Source of the DNA: Balaenoptera acutorostrata
Taxonomy: Eukaryota; Chordata; Mammalia; Artiodactyla; Balaenopteridae
Length of the DNA: 64,000 bases
Assembly (NCBI RefSeq): GCF_949987535.1
Contig: NC_080069.1
Location: 41,033,269-41,097,268 of the forward strand
Direction of reading: 5' to 3'
The notes under the pieces are model-generated. The model was not told the origin of the DNA, ran no database searches, and saw nothing but the letters and a program-made list of their open reading frames with translations. Position numbers and translations under genes: made by a program. Below, in pieces: positions 57,786 through 64,000 of this stretch (position 1 is its first letter; every line of letters starts with the position of its first letter).

Positions 57786-60369
57786 CATGACCTTATGTGG
57801 AGGGACAAACTCTCTGTGAGCTTGCCTATGAAAACCCAGCAGGAACAGGGAAGGGTCTATTACATAGAATTCTGTGGGTAATGTGCATGAATCTTCATCA
57901 GATTCCTAAGTGACAAAATAGATGACATCATAGTAGAAACCCCCAAGACGTTTCCAAGACGTTTTAAAGTTCAGCTTTGGAAGATGCTTCTAAACCCTAC
58001 CCTCCAGACTCTCGATCTTCCTCAACCTGGTGTCTGGTCTGCCAAGTGCTGGTGTCATCTGCCTCCAGAGCTGTCGTTACCATCACTAATCTGTATCGTC
58101 ATGTACTACAACACTAAAAGAGTCCACGGAGCTTAATTTCCATGGCATTTCTCTCTCCCACCCCTCCAACTCTCAGGAAAATAACTGGGGACAGAGGCCA
58201 AATATCATTTATGGATTTAATCTCCCACAAAGCACTGAGAATTTAGGAAGTACACAGTGGCACTGGTTAAGTCTCCTTCATATCTGTCTCCAGTCTCTTT
58301 CTAAAAGTTCAGCCTCCAGGCAAACACAAGCAGCACTAGTTTAAGAGTGCATTATGGCATGTAGCTCGAGCACACCAAATGAACTAACCAAACACCTTAG
58401 CTACCCTTTCAGGTTTTAAGAGGGTGGATCTCAAATTCCTTCCCACTGAAACAAGTGGATTAATATGAGGATGCCAAGTTTGCCAATAAAAACAGGAAAC
58501 ACTTGGTGATACAAATAGAAGACATCACCCCCAAACGAAATGATTTGTTGATTCAATATACCAGTTTCTCTGCACATGCAATTTTGAAGGGTTTATTTGA
58601 TGAAAATAACAGAACAGATTAAACTGCTAATGCAAATCTTATTTCCACTGGGGTTATGGTACAAGAACTTGAAAAGTGTACTGATGTCAGTGTTTAATCG
58701 GGGCCAGGCCGCTCTTCCTTTGCTTCTATTTGCCACTTTCTTCTGCCATGAACTTCCCCAACCTCCACTACAGGCTCTTTAATTATTCCAATTGGGAGAC
58801 ACAATTTGCTTGGCTAGACGCAAGCTCTTTCGGACTGCCATTCACTCAGGCTGCAACAGCATTATCCCCATCTAAGTTGATGTTGTGTCCCTCTTTAACC
58901 TTCTTCTGCTTTGCCTTTGCACCCTTCTCAGAGACATACATGTCAGCTCCACACACCCATGCAAGAAAAGCAAGTGAAGCCACTCTAAAAAACACACTCG
59001 ATGATTTTCTTGAGGAAAAGCCAACTTGTTACAATGATAAGCAATATGCAGTGTCTATATTCAAAGCCTCAGTTATACCACCCCTCACCTCAAGGAAGGC
59101 ACGTCAGCCTCCTCTCCATACCCTTGATTTTCACATACTGATATGCCACCATCTCGTGAAAAATTAGTTTGATTTAAAGACTTGACTATTTATAAGGAAA
59201 TGCATCCAATGCTTCATGTTTCCAAGGGATTGACAGTAAAATTCAATTAGGGCCCCAATTTACCTACTGGGATCTTATGACTTATGCCCTCTCATGTTAT
59301 AAGAAACTCACAAAAGGGGCCACAAAATGATATAAAACAATAGATAATTATTTTCTCCTAGTGAGGGGGAAAGTTTTTAGACCACAACAAATGGCTGAAC
59401 ATCTTGTGGGTTTAGCAGCCAAATGAGCTGTCTAGCTTCTGAGCCTGAAATATAGATATTTTGACAATGTGACATTATGAAGCGTTTGCAGAATTCCGAT
59501 GGTGTACGGTAGTTATCCTGACAACAGCTCCTTTATCAAAAACAACTCTAGAGAAACTCTGCCACCACTGCTTACACTTAGTTGTGCTAAATAAGAACAA
59601 GGATAAAGCAGGTGCTGAATGAGAAATGTGATGTAAAGTTGAAAGCAGAGAAGAAAAACCCGGATGTGTCTCTGCTATTTGCTGATTCCGGATCTGCTCA
59701 TTGACCTCTCCAAAGGGAAGGACTGGGGGGCTGAAGGTCAGTGAAGCACTGTGCTTTCTTTGCCATTGGCTTCCGACTCATTTAGATTTCTTTACATTCA
59801 AACGTGCACACATTTTCCTCCTATTACTCAGAAGCAATCAGCCATAAAATGGCAAGGATCTGCAGTACATTTAAATTAACAGCAATTTATCTGGAGCAAA
59901 AAGGAAAACTGCTGAGTTGAAAGGATGCGAAGGGAGCGGAAGAAAGATGCAGCTGCAATCTAAAAAAGCAAATCTTATCACATTTGTCTTTGGAGAAGTA
60001 GAAAACGGCCAGCTTGGTGTCTGCAGGGCATGGTGCCACTTTGGAGACCGGATGGTGGCTAGGATGCCAGGATAGCAGCTCACCTTCATTGGAAAGCAAA
60101 GCAAAGCAAATGTCCCCAGAGCCTTCTGGAAAATGTTTACCAGGTAAAAATCAGAGAATATACTCCTGTGTTCTCATAGTATTAGGTACCTAGGAAATGG
60201 CGGGGGCAAAATGTTTCCTTCACAATGTTAGACTTGAGCCAGGTGCAATTCCGTTTTATTTCAGCACTTGGGCTTAAACCCCGATTGTCCTAACTTGACA
60301 TCTGTGGAACATTTAATATCTGTCGGTTGTTGCATCAACTAGCCCTTGCTGTCGTGCTTTTTCAACTTT
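57786..60369. other. Repeat-poor non-coding stretch, possible conserved element
   Basis: No repeat or gene recognised. About 58560-58930 is non-repetitive, includes an octamer-like 'taatgcaaat' and 'tttaattattccaattggg', and could be a conserved regulatory element. A 145-codon frame at 58730-59167 has no protein features. Confidence 0.4.
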
Positions 60370-60465
60370 ATTTTATAGGTGACTCAGCCCGAATGGCTGT
60401 TGTGATACGTCCAAGGTCACCCAGGAACAGAGTGAGAGCTGAAATCTAAACCTCTGGATGGTCAG
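60370..60465 (-). repeat. MIR SINE fragment, reverse
   Basis: 'gtccaaggtcacccaggaac' and 'agagtgagagctgaaatcta' resemble the reverse complement of the MIR core and head. Confidence 0.5.
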
Positions 60466-62254
60466 TCCATCTTTTAAAATGGTATCACCTGCACCTGTAG
60501 CAGAAATTTCCCAATAGGTAAGTTTAGGTCCTGGTACTTTCTTCTCTGCACTCATTCCAAAAGTTGCTTGACCATTCTCCAAACACCCCTTTTGCTTCCT
60601 AAGGATGTTCCTTTTGTCTACACACCATCACATCTCCTAAGATCTCCTTCCACCAAGCAAGCCTTCACCATTCTTGAGGATCCAGTGTAAAAGCCGTCTC
60701 CTACGAGAATTTAGTCCACCCCCTCTTTTCTCTGACATTCTGTTCCATTCATTCACATGTTCTTCTTTTGGACTTTTGCTAAACTCGTATTTCTTTTCTG
60801 TTTACTTTCCTGCATCCCAGACTTTAAGGACAGGAGGGCAGAGAGAGCACGTCTCCACATCTTCTATGCCCTATGCTGCCTCGCATGCTACCAAGGACAG
60901 AATGCATTTTAAGTTTTAGCATAGTAATATCTAAACTCTGAGTTTTATTGGAGAACTTTGATGGACTTGATAACAGAACCAAAATGGAAGAGAGGAGAGG
61001 AGACAATACAATGTAGGGTCCACTGCTTCTCATTGGTAACTGGGTTAATCAAATCACTTCAAAGCTTCCTGTACAAAATCACACATTTGGTCAGAAGTGT
61101 ACTGAAGCTTGCAGAGTTAGACACAAGAACACCCACTGAGTGCCTCCTGAAGCATTTTAAGCTCCTGGGGAAAAAGGGCTAGACTTAGTTCATTCTAATT
61201 CTCATGATGATCAAAATTATGGGGTGTGGGAATGGGAAAAAGGAAGCTGCTGTCCATTTGTTAGCTGGAGACAAAAACTAAAGTAAATTGCTGAGGATGG
61301 TCAGCATAGCTTTTAAAGCTCTGGTTTGACTTTGCAAAATGAAGTTTAGTTATGAGCTGAAAATTAAAGCAGGAAACACAAAGTTCTTGGCAAAGCTCGA
61401 ATATGTAAGGAAAGCAAAAGCCACTGCACAATTAAAATTCAATGATTCTAAGGAGGATGTGATCTGATCAGCAGGGCCTTATGAAAAGTGGCCTGATGAA
61501 AAGTGTCCAAGGCCACAAGCACTACCATGTCAGGGATTTCACATAGGATGGGGAGCTCATCCAAAGACCCAGGCCATTGCCATTATCTGGGGAGTCACCT
61601 AAAATTGCTGTAGGCGGAGTAGGAAAAAAAAAAGATAGAGCTTGTGGTTTCAGGGGCATTAAAATACTCAGAAGGCTTTCACTACAACCACAGTGAGAAA
61701 CCCAAATCACTCTATTGTTCTCCTGTGGGGTGTGTCTTGCTTTCTGGCTTATGACAATAAACATATATTGCAAAATCTATAGGGTAGCTCTTTGTAAGGT
61801 GAAATGATATCTTCTTAAAGACACTGTTTCATGATTCTCAGACCAGACTTTTACCAATGACTCAAACATTCAGTGCATAAGCATGGCATTATCGATTTCA
61901 TTATAGAAGACCATGTACTTGCTGCTGTCACAAATATAAATTTGTGTCTAGATTTGTTTTTGCCAAAATACTCCAGACAGTGATTCTTCTTAGTACCTGA
62001 AACCAGAGTACTACAATCTAGTGTCCAAATAGGAAACAAATGACATAAAACCTATTGCTCAATTAACCTATAACTACAGAAACCAGCAAGAACCTCAAAC
62101 ATACACAAAGGAAGTTGCTCGGCTCTGCTCAGTTGTGGGTGAAACCATTGCCCACAGACCAAAATGGGTCTGGAAATAAATTTCTAGAAAAGTAAATAAT
62201 GCATAAAAGAAGCAAGAGAAAAGAAGTGGACATGGATCAGCCAGAGCCTGTCTA
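60466..62254. other. Non-coding stretch, nothing assigned
   Basis: No gene or clear repeat. Confidence 0.5.
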
Positions 62255-62785
62255 ATGGTGATGATGATGGTGGTGGTAATGATGATGGAGGTGGTGATAC
62301 TGATGGTGGTAATGATGATGGAGGTTGTGATGGTGGTGATGGTGGTGGTGATGATGGTAGTGATGATGATAATGGAAGTGGTGATGATGGTGGTGATAAT
62401 GATGGTGGTAATGATGATGCAGGTGGTGATACTGATGGTGGTAATGATGATGGAGGTGGTGATACTGATGGTGGTAATGATGATGGAGGTGGTAATGATG
62501 ATGGAGGTGGTGATAAAGATGGTGGTAATGATGATGGAGGTTGTGATGGTGGTGATGGTGGTAGTGATGATGATAATGGAGGTGGTGATGATGGTGGTGG
62601 TGATGCTGGTGATGGTGGTGGTGATAATGATGGTGGTAATGATGATGCAGGTGGTGATGATGATGGAGGTGGTGGTTATGGTGATGGTGGTGATGATGAT
62701 GGTGGTGATGACGGTGGTGGTGATGACAGTGGTGATGATGATGGTGGTGGTGATGAAGATAGTGATGATAATGAAGATGAAAGTA
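62255..62785. repeat. GAT/GGT-based minisatellite of about 530 bp
   Basis: Built from GAT and GGT triplets with interspersed AAT, GGA and ACT. A 33-bp unit (gatact-gatggtggt-aatgatgat-ggaggtggt) recurs, and a longer unit of 216 bp begins at 62321 and again at 62537, marked by 'gaggttgtga'. All repeat lengths seen are multiples of three, so several frames are open: one reads Met/Val-rich (187 codons), another Asp/Gly-rich. The coding appearance is an artefact of composition. No host gene is recognised nearby. Confidence 0.85.
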
Positions 62786-64000
62786 GGAGATGGAAGAAGG
62801 AAGAGGAAGAGGACCTAAAGGAAAAGCATTGCTATTGATACACTTGGGAGCATGTAAAGAGGGTAACCCCAGTTATTGGAAAGTGAACATGGAGATAATA
62901 AGGCCTCAGAGCAGTACCACAAATCCATGTCCAAGTTTAAGCTGATCCTTCAAAGAAGAGAATAGGTAAAAATAAAATTTGTCCTGGAGCACCGCTTTTT
63001 CATTAGGCACTCCAAGCCACGCTTTGGAAACAGAGTTTGAAGATTATTAATACTTAGGATGCTTGCTAAGAAAGCAACTATTGGGGGGTCTTTGGAGTGC
63101 CCAGTATCCCTGCTTATTATTGCAAAGCTGGAAAGTCAGACCCACTAATGGTTCCAGTGAAGCAGAGAGGAAGGTCTAACAAATTACCTTCACCTGAATA
63201 GAGGTATCTCATAAATCTCATCTCCATTTAAATTAGCAAAGTGCACAAGATAATGAAACCTCAGCTAAGCACCAAGTATTCCAGAAGGCAAAACAAAGAG
63301 AAGTGGAGTTGATAATCCCCATGAACTGACAACAATAAACATGAATTATCCAAATTTGCCTGAGAATGGGCTCAAAAACAAAGGCCTTTGTGCTGTCTGG
63401 CAATGGACATCTTGGGAGGTGGGCTGCCATCTGATGATCTGGTGCAGACAAGGTGAAACTGCCAGAGGTCACGTCCTGAGGACTTACCTGTGGCTCTTCA
63501 AGGAGTCTAGTTGGTGCGGTCGCTCCCCAACACTGCAACGGTTCCCTCTCTCATGTGTTGCTGCTGCATCACTCCCTCCTCACTGCCCAGCCCCACAGGC
63601 AATGACATTACCACCAGCTGCCCTGGTTCCTGCCCCCAGACCACAGCTCTGCCTCCATGGCTGCTTCAGGCACACGCAGCAAGCTGCCTGGCTTCAAAGA
63701 TTCTTCTCTGGCCTCCACCTTTTATCCAGAGAAGTGGATGTGCCCAAATTCAGAAACAGGAGATGATCACGGGGCGGGAAGGAGGTCCTCCACCCAAACG
63801 TGCCCTTTTCCTCTGGTACTTTTTCTCCAGGACACCATTAGCAGAAGGACTTCCATCATCTCAGATGTTATCTCACTAGAATGAGAAATAAAACGCGCCT
63901 CTGCTCCACAGCATCTGAGATGTGATGGGGAATTTTGTGTCTGGAAGGTGGTTCACCTGCCCTTGGTGAGCCTATGTGGGACATTACCTGACACTTCTCT
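62786..64000. other. Non-coding stretch, GC-richer from about 63.4 kb
   Basis: No gene recognised. Overlapping frames at 63341-63879 (plus) and 63233-63538 (minus) lack protein features. On the minus strand a perfect donor-type motif (cag|gtaagt) occurs with the exon side at 63488. Confidence 0.45.

Noticed and set aside
58730..59167. A 145-codon plus-strand frame
   Set aside because: No recognisable domain, ordinary composition, and no splice or start context that supports it.
62255..62818. A 187-codon plus-strand open frame
   Set aside because: It is produced by the GAT/GGT minisatellite, which leaves several frames open and encodes only Met/Val or Asp/Gly runs.
63341..63879. Plus-strand frames of 141 and 122 codons
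   Set aside because: They overlap in different frames in GC-richer DNA, with no recognisable protein similarity.

Overview
The window looks like nuclear DNA of a placental mammal, most likely a cetacean (whale or dolphin) or a close cetartiodactyl relative. The main evidence is five copies of a tRNA-derived SINE of the CHR type, which opens with a 'cttccctggtgg' head, has internal Pol III A and B boxes, and ends in an (AAAT)n-rich tail. Four copies have long target-site duplications and the fifth a short one. There is also a nearly full-length L1 whose 5' leader and ORFs resemble cetartiodactyl L1s, plus many old MIR, L2, MER and MaLR-type remnants. I saw no ruminant BovB or Bov-tA elements. 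The organism call is inference from repeat content.

I found no host protein-coding gene, rRNA, tRNA gene, CRISPR array or operon. Most open reading frames are short, overlap on several frames or strands, and fit chance or repeat sequence. The only long frames with recognisable protein homology belong to the decayed L1 at about 30.34-36.18 kb: a broken ORF1, then an ORF2 with endonuclease, reverse-transcriptase and C-terminal Cys-rich segments split by frameshifts. The window is therefore best read as intergenic or deep-intronic DNA.

Layout. 0-8 kb is mostly anonymous, with MIR and L2 remnants and an AT microsatellite. 8-17 kb is dense in old L2, MER20 and LTR remnants, including an L2 split by an LTR-like insert and another split by a CHR SINE. 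17-30 kb has L2, two L1 3' ends, a CHR SINE, a head-to-head MIR pair and MER5-type pieces. 30-37.3 kb holds the L1, a Tigger-like MITE inside an older LINE-like remnant, and a CHR SINE. 38-54 kb holds four copies of one unnamed repeat family, an MLT1-like LTR, two CHR SINEs, nested L2/MIR and several microsatellites. 54-64 kb is repeat-poor, with candidate conserved non-coding stretches and a GAT/GGT minisatellite of about 530 bp near 62.5 kb.

No new biological system is supported by what can be read here. The points most worth checking are the unnamed four-copy repeat family, the higher-order structure of the GAT/GGT minisatellite, a perfect X-box-like palindrome at 39367-39382, an open cryptic-exon candidate at 48341-48594, and a few repeat-free AT-rich stretches that look like conserved regulatory elements. 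Repeat family names are from recognition of consensus sequences by eye; RepeatMasker would settle them.
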